A stretch of DNA of 64,000 nucleotides from Malus domestica (Eukaryota; Streptophyta; Magnoliopsida; Rosales; Rosaceae): NCBI RefSeq assembly GCF_042453785.1, contig NC_091674.1, positions 14,579,501 through 14,643,500 of the forward strand, given 5' to 3'. This document shows positions 11,018 through 23,635 of this stretch, piece by piece. Position numbers and translations under genes: made by a program. Below the pieces are notes generated by a model. The model worked only from the letters and a program-made list of their open reading frames with translations, was not told the origin of the DNA and made no database searches. Every line of letters starts with the position of its first letter. Within the stretch, counting starts at the first letter, position 1.

Positions 11018-13409
11018 TGACACACCCCGACCTGGGAAGGTCGAAGCAAGCTAGTCGTCACCATGAGGTGACGTAACAATAAGGGTAAGTGATGCAAAAA
11101 GTGAATAAAGTTAAAACTAATTAAAACTAAACAGTGAAAGAGTGCACAATTCGTGGGTTGAACCCACTACAATTATTCAAAGCGTAATAGATAGGGAGAC
11201 TACGAAAGAGTAGTCAAAGCAATCAAAGTACACTTATTACATAATAGTGATAAGTTCCTACGTCTAAATAGAAGGAAATGTCAAAACTGCCATGATTCCT
11301 CGAGTGCCACAAAGAGTACAGCTATCTAGGTCCTGGAGGGACGAAAAACAAAGTTGAGTGGCTCAGCAAAACGATGCTTATAAGAAAACCTTTTTTGAAT
11401 ATACTAACCCTTCGCCGTAAAACAAGTATAGTTTCCTCAAAACATACTACGTAAGTATGAAATCCAATATATCAGCCAGATAACTAGAAATATGCCAAGT
11501 AAATGATGTATCATATGCCACAATAATAATCATGTGATAATCAATATAACTAAGTGCTCATCCATCTAAGCTAACACACACAAGTTCGAACAGATGGTTT
11601 TTGACACGAACAGGACTGGGTGTAATCAATATGCTCTAGTACTACGATCACGTGAAGACTGGTGCAAAAGCACATCACATACAAGTCGGATCCCCTAATG
11701 TAATCTACCCGACAAGACTAGTACCTAAACCTGGATCCAAGGTGAGCAAACAGTGCGGATGTGAACATACACGTGAAGGACGGCCCTGGCCCTAGGGCGA
11801 GTACTAACACCGGGTGCAGCAAAATGAGCATGCACACAAGTACGTATAAATGCCATGACAGTAATATCACAACCATATAGCAACATTTATCACAATTTAT
11901 ATCACAATAATGATACTAGGCAAATTAGGCGTAAAAGTGAAGTAAATACGCATTTATGGAAACTATAAATATATATAGGTATAAAATAATTGCCTACTCA
12001 CAAGTACGTTGCTAGGTCGTAGCCCCCGAGCCTAGCTTGGCCTCGAAAATCCACGAAATAAGTTTCTCCTATATGTGAAATAACTAAATAACATTAATTA
12101 AAGCACATAACGGAAACCTAAATAAAACCCCTATAGTTTGCTCAAACCAAGGGTGTAAATATATAAAATCGATCTACTCGAAGACACAAACACACACCTG
12201 TCAACCACACGCCTGCCAAAGGCCGGACGCGCCCCCGCGCGCCGCCCAAAGTGGCTATCGACTCGCCCTCACGTGCCCCCGCGAGTACACTGTACTCACC
12301 TTCTTCACGAAAATCTGCAGTTTTACAGATTTTTGGGCCAACTTCCAGAGCCCCTAACGAGCTCAATTCTCAACCAAATTCACTTCTACAAAAGCCAAAT
12401 TAAAGCCAGGAATTTGATCTATCGATCCCAATTTACAGAAAGTTCGAATATAGTCCGTGTTGTTCACAAATTTGGCCTGAAAGTGGCTAAACGACCATGG
12501 TTGAAATTTTCCAGAAAACTAACATTTTCTTCCCAACTTCCAGAGTTGATTTCTAACTCGTTACTTAACCAAACTCAGTGATTCAAAAGCTATTTTGAAG
12601 TTAGGAATGTAGAGAACAAGTTTGTACCTAGAAGAAGTCCAGTTGTGGTCGAGGTTGACCAGAAAAACAGTTTGAAAGTGACCATATGGCCACGGTTCTT
12701 GAGTGAAAAATGGCAGGTTCTCCTTCTTCTCGAGTTTCTGGGTAAAACCACACGTTCAAAACACAAACAAAGGATCAATAACAACCCATAGAAGTGAAAT
12801 GAAGATTCTAAGGGTTTCTCAAGGCTTACCTAAGCCATGCATGGCCTAAAAATCGATATGTCGAACTCGCCGAGCCGACCTTCCGAGTTGGTGAGTCAAA
12901 ACTCATCTACATCAGATTTCAAGGACATGGTTGTGATCGTGGGACTAAGATGATCACAATGGTGTAGTTGGTTTGTCACGTTTGTGAGTTTTGGTGTATT
13001 TTGTGGTTGTTGCAGAGAAGAAGAAGAAGAAGAAATGTGGCGTGGGAGAGGGAGAAGAGAGAGAGAGATAGATGCTTTTCTGATTGAGGGAACAGAAAAT
13101 AAAGAAGAGATGGGATAGGTGACAGTGAATAATGAAGGGGGAAGTGCACGGGATGGGTTTAAAAGGAATCCAATGATAGGTTTTTAGATTTCCTACAGTA
13201 AAAGGAAATCGAAATCTATCCAAAGTAGATGGTTTTACACTTTAAAATTTACGCCTACTCGTACTAGCGTGTACAATTTAAATGCGATAGCGAGAAATAA
13301 AAAGGAAAGCGATAAGAATAAGTCCACGTCACTTGCCAATAAGGGCACAATCGTCAATACACATACTCGAGGAGAAATTACATAGAAAAATTAAGGACGG
13401 GTCGTCACA
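11018..13409 (+). mobile_element. Solo LTR (gypsy-like family B), 2392 bp
   Basis: It starts TGACACACCCCGACC and ends GGACGGGTCGTCACA, flanked by a perfect duplication GGTAT (11013-11017 and 13410-13414). Related LTRs occur at 57416-59610, 60026-61532 and 49853-54334. A 7-bp hairpin (CGTCACC-ATGA-GGTGACG) lies at 11056-11073 near the 5' end. No protein-coding interior remains; the short ORFs here are not supported. Confidence 0.93.
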
Positions 13410-13414
13410 GGTAT

Positions 13415-13633
13415 GACATAATATTTTTCAATATAATACATCAAATTATATTTCTTCTTGTTATGGGTAAATTATTCTCCATGTATTAGTGAAAAAAAGA
13501 TATTTACACACGGGGTATAATTTTTTGTGGTAAATTATTAGAAATTAATTCGTAGGTGGGTAAATTAATTTTTTCCAATTATATATATAAATATATATAT
13601 ACACACACACGCGCGCGCACTACACCTAGATTA

Positions 13634-13687
<54 letters not shown>

Positions 13688-14130
13688 AGAAAACCTAGAT
13701 TATATATTTTGAATCAAATAACATTTTTGTATACATGATAAATTATTTTTCATGTATTATTACATATATTAGCCTGTTAGGGACCTTTTTTGGTAAAAAT
13801 ATATAAAGTGATATGTATATGATTGTTTGTAGGTAAAAGATAAAATCAAAAGCATGATCCAATTCCTAAGTTTATGCAATATTTTGTTCTTGGTATACAA
13901 TATTTTGCATCATTGGAAATAAACATTTCAAATAGTAGGTAGGTAAATTAATATGGTCTAATTATATAAATACACACATACACATATAAATATATATACA
14001 CACACACACACATTTTGAATCAAATAACATTTTTGTACATGGTAGGTAAATTACTTTTTTTTTTTATGTATTATTACACATATTAGGTTTTTTTTTTTTT
14101 TTTTTTGTAAAAATATATGTATGAACTCAT
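13415..14130. repeat. AT-rich repeated tract with (AT)n, (CA)n and poly-T
   Basis: A unit containing ttttgaatcaaataacattt, then ggtaaatta and catgtatta, occurs at 10911-10985, 13697-13772 and 14012-14090. Each copy is preceded by a gtaggt-gggtaaattaat block (about 10867, 13553, 13933). Simple repeats lie at 13583-13617 (AT, CA, CG), 13632-13656 (AT) and 13657-13686 (T). The solo LTR at 11018 inserted beside the first unit. Confidence 0.75.
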
Positions 14131-14736
14131 AATGCCAGATACATAGAATTAAGCCAACAATTCTTATATTTGATATTAATATGCAATGAATTTTTTTAAC
14201 ATTAATGTCTTATTTTTCTTTTTGCAAAATCATTAACTATCTCCTTACAATCTGCATAGAATTAATTGTGCACATCAAATATGCAATAGGGTAATTTTAG
14301 GCATCTAAAAAATGTAAAATGTGTAAAGTAATATGTAATTAATGAATTCACTTAGGTAGGTGAATCCTAGTCACTTTTTGAGTAAAAAAGTTATGTCGGG
14401 TTTTATATGGAAAAAATTAAATTTGAGTGGTTAAAGTCATATTTCCAATATATTTTACTTGATTTTAATCGACTCCATCAGTTTTATAATGTTCCAGAGT
14501 TTAAAATGCTGATTAGTTACCTTCTTACTTTTACTGTGGTACTCAAATATATCCGTAGACCGCAAGTCAGTTTCATTAATGCTTAGTTGAACAAATGAAA
14601 TGAGTAAGCAAGCACAAAACCAATATATGAAAAGCATATTTGGCAAACATCACCCATTGTCTAGAACCCATACCTCCGTACCGAAGGTGGAACTTCATTA
14701 TGTCATCCCCAAATACAAAAACTACCACTTGCCACC
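14131..14736. other. Intergenic AT-rich sequence
   Basis: I see no gene, RNA or mobile element that I can support here. ORFs at 14455-14646 and 14600-14824 are short, AT-rich and unlike any family I know. Confidence 0.5.
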
Positions 14737-14744
14737 CTCACGAG

Positions 14745-15732
14745 TAGGGATGGCAAAATATTCACAGGTATGGATAACTGCAATTATCCATCTATTTAAA
14801 ATTTACGGTTACTGTTGTGGGTAATTGTTTAAACAAATAAACGATTATGGGTATAACTGTTTGCTAGTTAAATATAAATGGAGGATTATAGATATTATTT
14901 GCGATTACAAACGGATACCCATTTAACCGTTTATTTTAATATTTTTAAAATTAAAAAAAAAAAACAAAAAAAATTCTCTCTTTGGAACTAGGATTATGAC
15001 AAACATCTACTTGGTACTAGGATTCTGATACAAACTTGTTCTTTCTAATCAATTTTTTTTATATTGAATTACCCTTAAAACTGTAGCATTCTATTTCCTT
15101 TTCAGCATTTGATTTTTAAGTGATTGTAACTGAGAGAGATGCTAATGCACCATAGGTCAGAACTTTGCACTGTGACGAAATATAATTTGATTTTTAAATG
15201 ATATACACCAGCCCTGCTACCCAGTTGTGTTTTTTATTAGGGCGCAATCCGGAAATCGAATGAAGCAGAGGAACAACTTGAGGCTACTGTTTGGTTTTAA
15301 CATTATCAGTAAACTATTATTTCAATTTTCGAAATGGTATGAGGATTTAAAATTGAAATACCGATATCCATTTTAAATGTTTCTATAACAGTGTTGAATT
15401 GTCAACAAAGAAAATTATGACAAATTTCTTTTTTAATTTTTAACTTGTTGAAAAAAGGATAAATGAGTAAAAGAAAATGGTAAACAGGTAAAAAAGGGGT
15501 TAAAAATGGGTAATGAGTAAAAGGGTATGCGGTTATAGTTAAACGGGTCCACGGTTGCAATTAAAAAAGTATGAGGCTATGGGTACGGCTAACCGTTTAT
15601 AAACAGTTATGGGTATAGGTATACCAGTTTATGCAATTACCCAACGAGTAAACGGTTATGCGGATAAGGGCTTAAATAGTTATGGGTAAATGACTGCGGT
15701 TGCCCGTCCGCCGTAATTGTTGCCTATCCCTA
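14745..15732. mobile_element. Non-autonomous hAT-type element, 988 bp
   Basis: The ends are TAGGGATGGCAA and TTGCCTATCCCTA, imperfect terminal inverted repeats of the common plant hAT form. The flanking 8-mers ctcacgag (14737-14744) and gtcacgtg (15733-15740) match at six of eight bases, as expected for an aged hAT duplication. The interior is rich in gttatgggta-type subterminal repeats, densest at 15480-15690, and contains no transposase ORF. Confidence 0.85.
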
Positions 15733-15844
15733 GTCACGTGCACCTATGTAATTAGAAAAAGTAGTTCTCATTTTAAACTTCTCACTTTTACTCATGTCAC
15801 GTGTATTCTACTTGGTCGGTTTGCTGACCACTGTTGCCTTCTTA

Positions 15845-16295
15845 ACCTGCTAGGGTAATTCACATTTCTGATAAATTTGATGATGAGTAGTTTATCCAAT
15901 TCCACTTTCATGGCTTCATAACACTTAGCATCATATGACCGCACGACTTCAGCCTAATGCGTATGCAATGAGGTCGTGGCTGAATTTACGCTAGATGACG
16001 TTCATATTTATTCTCGGCAGCTCTACGTAAGACCAATCAAATACATTAGGGTGGGTCTTAAAAAAATCTATCAATCCGCTCGGAACTTTGCTATCAGTTT
16101 AGTACCAATTTGAACGGTCCTGGTCGGGCATTCTTCAGACTGTATAATAGTCTCTAATCCTTCCATTTGTTCAGGATGTTCTTGACCCTCATCATCATTC
16201 GAATCTGGTGCAGTAGACTCCCTATAGGAGGTGGGTAGTACCATCGCGTGCTCAGGTGAATCAGTGGTCTTCTTTTCTTCCTTATTGTCCATCAT
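15845..16295 (-). pseudogene. Ty3/gypsy pol fragment, region just before the RT palm
   Basis: The minus strand encodes SEECPTRTVQIGTKLIAKF (about 16085-16150). After stops and frame changes, pieces follow reading FFKTHPNVFDWSYV and AMKVELDKLLIIKFIRNVNYP. These match the conserved linker and N-terminal RT of Tat-lineage gypsy elements (VQIGxxL...FLxxNxDVFAW...EVxKLLxAGFIREVxYP). The catalytic core is absent. It may belong to the damaged Tat element to the right, but its position does not fit a simple collinear copy. Confidence 0.65.
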
Positions 16296-17250
16296 GGTAC
16301 TCGGAGGAGTATTGTTTCTTCATCACAGAATGTCTAAGTTAGATGGGTAGAAAGCACAACCAAATTGTATGCGATTCACGGCATTAAATTGTTAACGCTC
16401 AAAACTTGCAGGTTAGAAAGGAAATTATAACTCATTCCCTTATTAGGATTTTCAAGAAAGGAACGAGAAACACAAAAAACTCCCTCTCTTCTCCAGAAGG
16501 CCAGCCCTTAGGGATGATTTAACTAGCATCAAATCCTCCCCAAGTCACTCATATTTTCTTCAAGTCTCTTCTTGGTGTGGAAACTTAAAAGTTCCCTTTC
16601 TTGGGAACTTGGAGAATTCATTCTTCCACCCTCTTCCAAGATATCGCCCTCTTTTTTGAGTGATTAACATTTGCTTATGCAAAGAGGATTCAACAAAGGT
16701 ATAAGAAATCTCAATTGCTTTCTCTTTGATTTGAGTTGAGTCTTGGTTCACAACTACTAGTCTTTGAATTTTAATGGGCAAATTTTTGTTTTTGAGTACA
16801 TGCAAGCATGATTCCGCTTTCAATTGTTAATTGCATGTGTAGATGTTGCTCAAAGGAACTTAGTAAAATCAAAATTTTCCTGCGCTAGGGTGCCGGTCCT
16901 AGGCTGCTTGAGATGAGCCACTAGGCGTGAGCCCATATAGCTATAGAAGTTTATGGGTTTGGACCCGAGCAGTAAGGGAGAGATGTAAGAGAAAGGAAGG
17001 TGCGGGGGGGGGGGTGCCAGCCACTCTCTTGTTGGTTTGGGCCACAAGGCATTTGGGTTGCAAAAATGGACCAGGCCGCGGGGCCTGGCGTGGCTGCTGA
17101 ACTCCTGCGATCCTTGGTTTGTGAGTTGGTGAGGTGCAGGGTCATGGGGCCTGGTGGTGAGCGTTGGGCTCTACACCTTTTTTAAAATATCTTTTTTTCT
17201 TCTTCGAGCAACCTTTTAACAATTTTTTCTTGCGCTGTTGTAGGATTTTT
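16296..17250. other. Unassigned sequence, probably gypsy LTR or UTR
   Basis: No gene is recognised. A run of about ten G lies at 17004-17014. The position between a pol fragment and the antisense ORF suggests decayed LTR or spacer of a Tat element, but I found no LTR ends or target duplication. Confidence 0.35.
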
Positions 17251-17256
17251 TCAAAC

Positions 17257-20200
17257 ATGTCTTCCTCGAGCTACAAAAATGATAATTTATTTCGTCGTTG
17301 CATTACCAGGGAAAATTTGCAAGTAAGCTAGGTTACTTCAGGGTTCCTCATATCAAATTAGGTTCTGGTAAGCAATTCAAAAACTTCCTCGAGATGTTTA
17401 AGCATGCAATTCCATCTGGGATTCATGTGAAGGAGGCCAAGAAAGGTAGCAGCCATGAACCGTGTGGGTCTAAGAAAGCTATCAAGTTTCACCTTTGCTA
17501 CTTTGTGTTGGGGTTCACCTTTCCTATGCCTCAATTATTCCAGAAGGTGATTTGGTCCATGAAGTGTGCTCATGCTCAGTGCTCTCCGAATGCAATCCGC
17601 ATGATGATGGGGTTCCATAACTTGAGCAGGTTCTTTGACTTGGATCTGACTGTCAATGAGTTTTGGTACTTTTTTGACATAGACCACATCAATGGTGTTG
17701 GGTAACTGAGGACCCATCATAGGCTCTTCGATCATGCAAACAAAGAGGATCATGATTGGGCCAAGAATACCCTAGAAATCAGCAAAGAGTGGGGATCCGA
17801 CTCCTCACCTGGGTTGTGTGTTCCAACTGCTTTCATAGATGGTAAGTGGGCTACTTATGAAGGGAATTCTATGAGATTCATGTGGGATTTCTAGTGACTA
17901 GCATGCATATACAATTCAAGATTTATATACAAAAGCAACAGAAGCATGTTATCATATAATATCAAAGCTCTAGTCATGAAAATCCCCTTCAAGATGCATA
18001 GGTTTATGTAAGATGCATCAAAAACAAATTTATATAAGAACAAAGTTTAGGAGTAGTTTTATACCTCTTGATCTAGATCTTAGACCAAGGATGGACCACC
18101 TCCAAGCCCTTTGCTCCTTGAAGTCCTTGAGCCTAGCCTCCTTCCTTGCCTCCTCCACTTTGTTTAGTATGAGTGCTCCTAGGTTCTCTTCAAGTTTCCA
18201 AAATTGAAAACCTCTAAAGATCCTCACCCACTAGTGTAGTGAAAAGGATGAAGAAATAACCAAAGGGGTGAAAAGATGATTAGCTAAATCCCCCTAAGGT
18301 GGCCGACCCTTTAAGTGGTAGAGAGATATTTTTCTTTTTCTCTTTGGTTCTTTTAACACTTCAAAAAACCCTTATGAAACATTTGCTATAAAGTTCCTTT
18401 TGTAGCCAAAAAGAAACAAGTCAACATTTGACCTTTCTCTCCCTCCTTTGGCGGGCCCCCTTTGTGTTGTTTGGGCTTTGGGCTTTTATTTATTTTAAGT
18501 CATCCAATGCTTGAATAAAAGCCCAATGGGCCCAATTAAACCTGAACGTTTCTTTAAGCCCAAAACGATCTTATATCGCTTTTATGATTTCTTTAGACTT
18601 TCTAATTAATCACAATATTTAATTAATCCAATTAATTATTTCCATCATCCATTAGTTACTCACTACAAGAGTGTATTGGTGAACAATCGTTTTAGGTTCT
18701 AATTAGCAAGGCATTGAGGTGATTGGCACCAATCCAATTGATTATATTTAATCCAATCACTTAGTGAATTAAAACTTACTTTTAATTCACCTTCTTCCTT
18801 GATGACTACATTTAATCATCTAGAAGAACTCACAAGCCATGAGTGACATCTAACCATATATCATGGCTACCCAAGCTAATGTAAAAGTTGTTCGGAGAAC
18901 CTATTCAGTTGGAATTACAATGCAATTCGATCCTTCTCTAAAACAATACTCTCAATCGCATCACTAGGGTATGGATATATTATGTCAAACCCCTAATGTG
19001 ATTATTTCTTCTTATATGATTCAATTGAGTCGTATAGGAACGCTTTCCTTTATAACGCTCGATACTTCGGCCGAAGATTCCAGAATCATATCTTAGAGTA
19101 TTCATCCTCTCTTAACGAGGATTAGAGATTCCTTGTTGCGCATTCACTTGCCTTCATGACTAAGTGGCTTAACCCCGACTATGCCGTGGACACCCGCGGA
19201 TGGAGTGACTTTGACATAATCAAAGATCAAGTACTTAACCACAAGACAACGATGATGCCTCAGGTCAAAGGACTACTTACATTATTTCAACTATTAGAGT
19301 TACTTGCTTGACATGTGAGTAGACCTCCATGCAAGTACTCTCGTTCGATTGTGTTCAGTGAACTCATTCCCTTAATGAGCACCTACATACTTGTCTTAAT
19401 GTCACTACACGAATGGGATGAGACTTTCCATCCTTCTAATTGAAGCGGACATAATATGTACCGGTCTATGCATTGTCAGTATCCCTCCGATAATCCTATG
19501 ACCAGGAACCTTTTGGACATGATGGTTATGTGAAGAAGGTCTCTGTAGTCTAACTTCATTAGATTACTTCTTCAATCGATCCATTGTCCATGGATTTACC
19601 ATTTAGGACATATATCGTTTATAGAGATAGTCCTAAATAGTATCTTTGCCATTTGATGTATAAGAGTCATCTATACATCCATTTATTGTCCTGAAAGGTT
19701 TCTTCCAAAGATTGACTTTCAGGGCATATTTCCAACAACTTAGTCCCTAAGTTACTTAATACTTTTGTTGAGTCGCCTTCTAATTTGTCCTCCTCTGTTT
19801 ATGTAGATTTGGAATTTAGTTTAACTCCTAAGACTTCTCCAAACATGAAGAAGGTGCCCATCGCTTTGGGGATCCCTTTCTGAATATCATGAGTGGCGTT
19901 GGTTGCTCAATCCTCTTTGTATGGAAAAAGGTAGGCTACCCCCAAATGAAGAGATTAAGAGGATCAAAGGTAAGGCATTTGCTCGTTCGATCGCTACCAT
20001 GGAGCCTATTACTAGTGAAGGTGGGAGAAAGAGATATTTGTCGCCTGCTCGAGAGCTTTCGGTGGAGAAGAAGCCGAAGGCTTCCTCTACTGCTCGTGAA
20101 AGTCTATCCACTGTTAAGAGGCTCGTGATTGACTAAACTTCTTCCAATAGGAAGAAAAAGGCTACTGGATTTGAGCCTGTGAAGCCTGTTACTCCCAGGG

Positions 20201-21441
20201 TTGCTAAAACCGTTGCTAACAAGATTGCGCAGATGAGGAGTTCTGTTGTGCCCTCTTTGTCTGGTTTTATTTTGGGACAGCCTTCCGTGTTTAAGTCTGA
20301 TCTGATTTCGGAGGAGCATGCAGCGGCAAAGAGCAAAAATGGTGACTTCATTGCCAAGGCGATGTCAGGGCTGGCCCCTCCTGTTGAGAAGAAAACACTT
20401 GCCTACATGAGCAACCGTGAATAACCTGCCGAACCAGCCTTATGGGAGTTTTTCAAGATCCATACGTTGTTGAAGCCCAATTTGCTTGAAAACACGGAAT
20501 CATGTGCCAAGTTTTTTTATGGAATAACAAAGTTGTTGACTCCGGTTTCTTTATAAGGTGTAAGACTCAATCACATAAGGGTTCCCTATTGGCTATGATG
20601 ACTTGTATGGAGCAGGATGATGCCAAGGTTGTTGGGAGATAATGCTAGCTATGGTAGTAAAGGCTTGCTCGGCTATTGAGAAAATTAAAGTGTTGTAGTC
20701 TGAACTTGCCTTTTTGAAGAGATCTGATGTCTCTGCCCTTACTGCTCTGTAGCTTGAGACCACTTGCCAAAAAATCGATGACTTGAAGACTCCACTTGAC
20801 GCGATCCAAGGTTAGTATGGCGTTACAAAGAAAAAGATTGATGTCCAAGCATTGCTAGAGCAGACCTTGAACGTGCCATTTTAGAACTTTCGTCCGCTTG
20901 TGACGCCAATGATGTAGAGTTGATTGCCATGCATAATGACATGGTTTGACTCAAGAAGGTCGTCAATAGACTTAAGTCCAAGGAAGTGGAGCTGCAAGGA
21001 GTGTTATCTGCTAGCGAGAACATGAAGACGGAACTAGATTAGTTGCAGAGTGCTCGTACTAACCTGATTGAGGAGAATAAGCAGTTAAATAGTGAGAAGT
21101 CCAGTCTTAAGGTTGTTCTAGCCTATGGTCAAATTGACTTCTACAAGCTTGGGTACATAGATCATTTCCTTGGCATACCGTCTGACTGTGCCTTTTTTAT
21201 AAAGGCCTCGAGCTTTTTACTATTTCTTCCAAAAAATTTCTTAAGTTTTCCTTCAATAGCGATGTTGATAGAGCTATTAAAGATCAGGCTACCCAGATAG
21301 GTGCGGCCGAAAGTGGTGTCGCCCTGGCAGGGCTAGCTTGTGACAATACTGCTCAAGACAGGGCAACTGTAGATGAAAAGCGGGAGGTTGATGCTGCTGG
21401 GAGTGATGTGGATGTTGAAGATGTCCAAGCTACTGAGGAGT
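17257..21441 (+). pseudogene. Antisense extra ORF of a Tat-type gypsy element (Transposase_28-like)
   Basis: Pieces read KFASKLGYFRVPHIKL, FHLCYFVLGFTFPMPQLF, SPNAIRMMMGFHNLSRFF and LTVNEFWYFFDI, the layout of the plant Transposase_28 / putative gypsy-type transposon domain. After the solo LTR at 17858-19737 the frame continues (KGRLPPNEEIKRIKGKAF, about 19930). It ends in a coiled-coil stretch (about 20800-21130) and an acidic tail with a stop at 21439-21441. Several stops and frame changes are present, and the possible ATG at 17257 is not in frame with the domain. The pol genes of the presumed parent element run on the opposite strand (23636-25810). Tat-lineage elements are known to carry such an extra antisense ORF between pol and the 3' LTR, so I read this as that ORF. 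Its role is unknown. Confidence 0.7.
17858..19737 (-). mobile_element. Copia-type solo LTR, 1880 bp, inside the antisense ORF
   Basis: In the numbering given it starts TGAAGGGAATTC and ends GCATATTTCCAACA; on the minus strand it begins TGTTGGAAATATGCCCTGAA, a start I associate with copia LTRs. The duplication ACTTA is perfect (17853-17857 and 19738-19742). Coding sequence resumes on both sides, so the insertion split an ORF. Confidence 0.9.
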
Positions 21442-22383
21442 AGTCTTTTTAGATAGACTTTAGGATTTACTTTCTTTTCCTTTCCTGCTTTGCTTTTTCA
21501 TTTGCTTGAACTTCATTTACCTTCATGCCAGTTTACCAATTTGCTAGAAATTAATAAACTATTTTTCTTCGCATTACTTCATCATTGTCTATTTGCCTTG
21601 CTTCAAGCTTTTGTAATAGAATGTTCAATTGAGCAAGCTACTTTAAACAAAGCAGTCAAGCCCATCTCCATTACTTTAGGTGCCAACTTTGGGTTGTCTG
21701 GTGCGAATCTTTGCTTACTTGAGGCATCTTTTGAAACTTCTAACTTGCAAGGTCGAATCACCTCTGTAGTTACATGTTTTGTGTTGGTGGTCCATTAGAT
21801 CTTCAATCACAAGGTCGTTAGCAAAGCATGCTATTTTTTAATAAGTAGATGGGCTTGCATGACCTATGTAACTACCGATCTAGGTTTAAGACCTCTGAAA
21901 AGCTATTAACCGAAGAGTTAACAGTCGAATGTCTTACTTACAAAAGCCGTTGAGTCTGCATGACTGCTCGATTGTTAACTTTGATCTTTTAAGGTGCTGA
22001 ACTGCTGAGCTTTATCTCACATTGTTGCCCCCTGACCATAAGTTATTTAGCTGGTTGTCATTTCTCCAATCATTTGAGTTGCGTGGCCTACATCACAACA
22101 TATTGAAGATTGCTAGGACATAAAATTCGCTACCCTTTCGCATCAAAAGTGCGTGGTTCTATGAAATTTTATGGGTAGTGGTTTGAAAGAACACTTTGCA
22201 CTTTATGTAATCAATTTCGTACGATGCGTAGCAAGTAACACAACATTTTAGGAATCAATGTGAACCCAAAGGGTTGTACTACACTAGGCATTGCATATAT
22301 ACGCTAACATGTTAACCTTTCACAAGATTGTGTGGTTGTATAGGTTTATGTGGCTAACTGCTCAAAGGGTGTACCGTAGGTAG
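21442..22383. other. Tat element spacer between antisense ORF and tandem repeats
   Basis: No gene is seen. The string gtggcctacatcacaaca (22085-22102) recurs in reverse complement at about 57323-57340, showing that a second fragment of the same family lies on the right of the window. Confidence 0.5.
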
Positions 22384-22554
22384 TCTTCCAGAAACTGTAG
22401 GTTGCTCGTTGAATTGGCTGCGACTTTAGGTTCCTAGGGATCTTCCAGAAACCATAGGTTGTTCGTTAAATTGGCAGCAACTTTAAGTTTCCTGGGATCT
22501 TCCATAAACCATAAGCTGCTCATTGAATTGGCAGCGGCTTTAGGTTTTCAAGGA
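22384..22554 (+). repeat. 57-bp tandem repeat x3 in the Tat spacer
   Basis: Three copies start at 22384, 22441 and 22498 with tcttcca.aaac and share ttggc.gc.actttaggtt-like cores. Tat/Ogre elements are known to have hypervariable tandem repeats in the region between pol and the 3' LTR. Confidence 0.88.
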
Positions 22555-22562
22555 TACACAGA

Positions 22563-22875
22563 GATCGCTAGTTGGTCACATACAAGATGCTCAACTACTT
22601 ACACTAGCTGGTCACATCAAAGATGTTTAACTGCGTGAACCCCATGTGTGCAGCAGGAGCTAGAATTCCATATTCTCGCAGATATCACCTACGTACTGAA
22701 CCAGGGATGCTCAGCTGTGAATGCTAGTTAGTCACATCACGAATGCCCAAAAAGGATATCCCTCTAACGGGTTGAGGGAATACTATTCTGTAACATGAAG
22801 ATCGTTAGTTGGTCACATACAAGATGCTCAATTGGGGGTTGCCAGTAGCTGGTTACATTAATGATGCTCAACTGT
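22563..22875 (+). repeat. Diverged repeats of about 35-40 bp in the Tat spacer
   Basis: Five diverged copies of a unit like gctagttggtcacatacaagatgctcaact start near 22566, 22608, 22723, 22804 and 22846. They are interrupted by unrelated bases. Confidence 0.7.
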
Positions 22876-23635
22876 TGTCCATCTTCGTGAGCAACCGTTC
22901 AAAGGGTGAGCTAGGAAATGTGCCTCCTCTGGTTAAGCCTTGAAAAAACCATTATGGCTACTTCTAAGGATGCTGGTGCAGGCCATCGTGCTTTAGTTAC
23001 ATTAGGACAGCCCGACCCATCCACGTCTAGATATTTAAAGTGTGTAGTTTACTCCCTCCTAGGGGGAGAGCATGGTTGGTCCCCAAATGGGTGCAAATCC
23101 TACAGTAAATCCTTGATTAGGTGCGATCTTTATTGAGAGTGGGAGTAGACAATTGTTGCAGATACGCAATCGAGCCAAATGATTAATAACTTCAAAAATC
23201 TTCATTGAAAAATGAGACAAAGGATATCGAACTTAGTTGAAAGGTTGAAACTGCACAACAACTAGATAATCATTGGCTTTGCGAGGTAGTGCTCGTTAAG
23301 CTACTTAAGCCTTCGAGCTTTATTCTGTTCAAGTTGGGCTACGGTTAAAGTGGAAGGTCATGCATAGTAATTTCGCAGGTTATAAGCATTCCACTATTTG
23401 TCGATCTCTTTATTTTCATGGTGGTGAGGGTGTAGCTACCCTTGCAACCTACTATGTTGCCCTTGTATGGACCTTCCCAAATAAGATTCATCTTTTTGGA
23501 GCCTTCTCTTCAAGCAGTGATGAATGTTTTTCTTAAGACTAGATCTTTAGGCTAGAACTGTCAAATATTTGCCCTTTTATTATAGCTGAAGATGAGCTGT
23601 TGCTAGTAGGCTGCAATACGAGTAATAACCTTCTC
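22876..23635. other. Tat pol 3' flank, no gene recognised
   Basis: The ORF at 22918-23136 is short and has no family resemblance that I can defend. The segment joins directly to the C-terminal end of the minus-strand integrase. Confidence 0.4.

Noticed and set aside
12142-12784. Several frames in the family B LTR
   Set aside because: Located within a solo LTR with no homologous frames in the other family members.
13556-13738. Frame of Tyr/Ile/Phe repeats
   Set aside because: Translation of AT, CA and T simple repeats.
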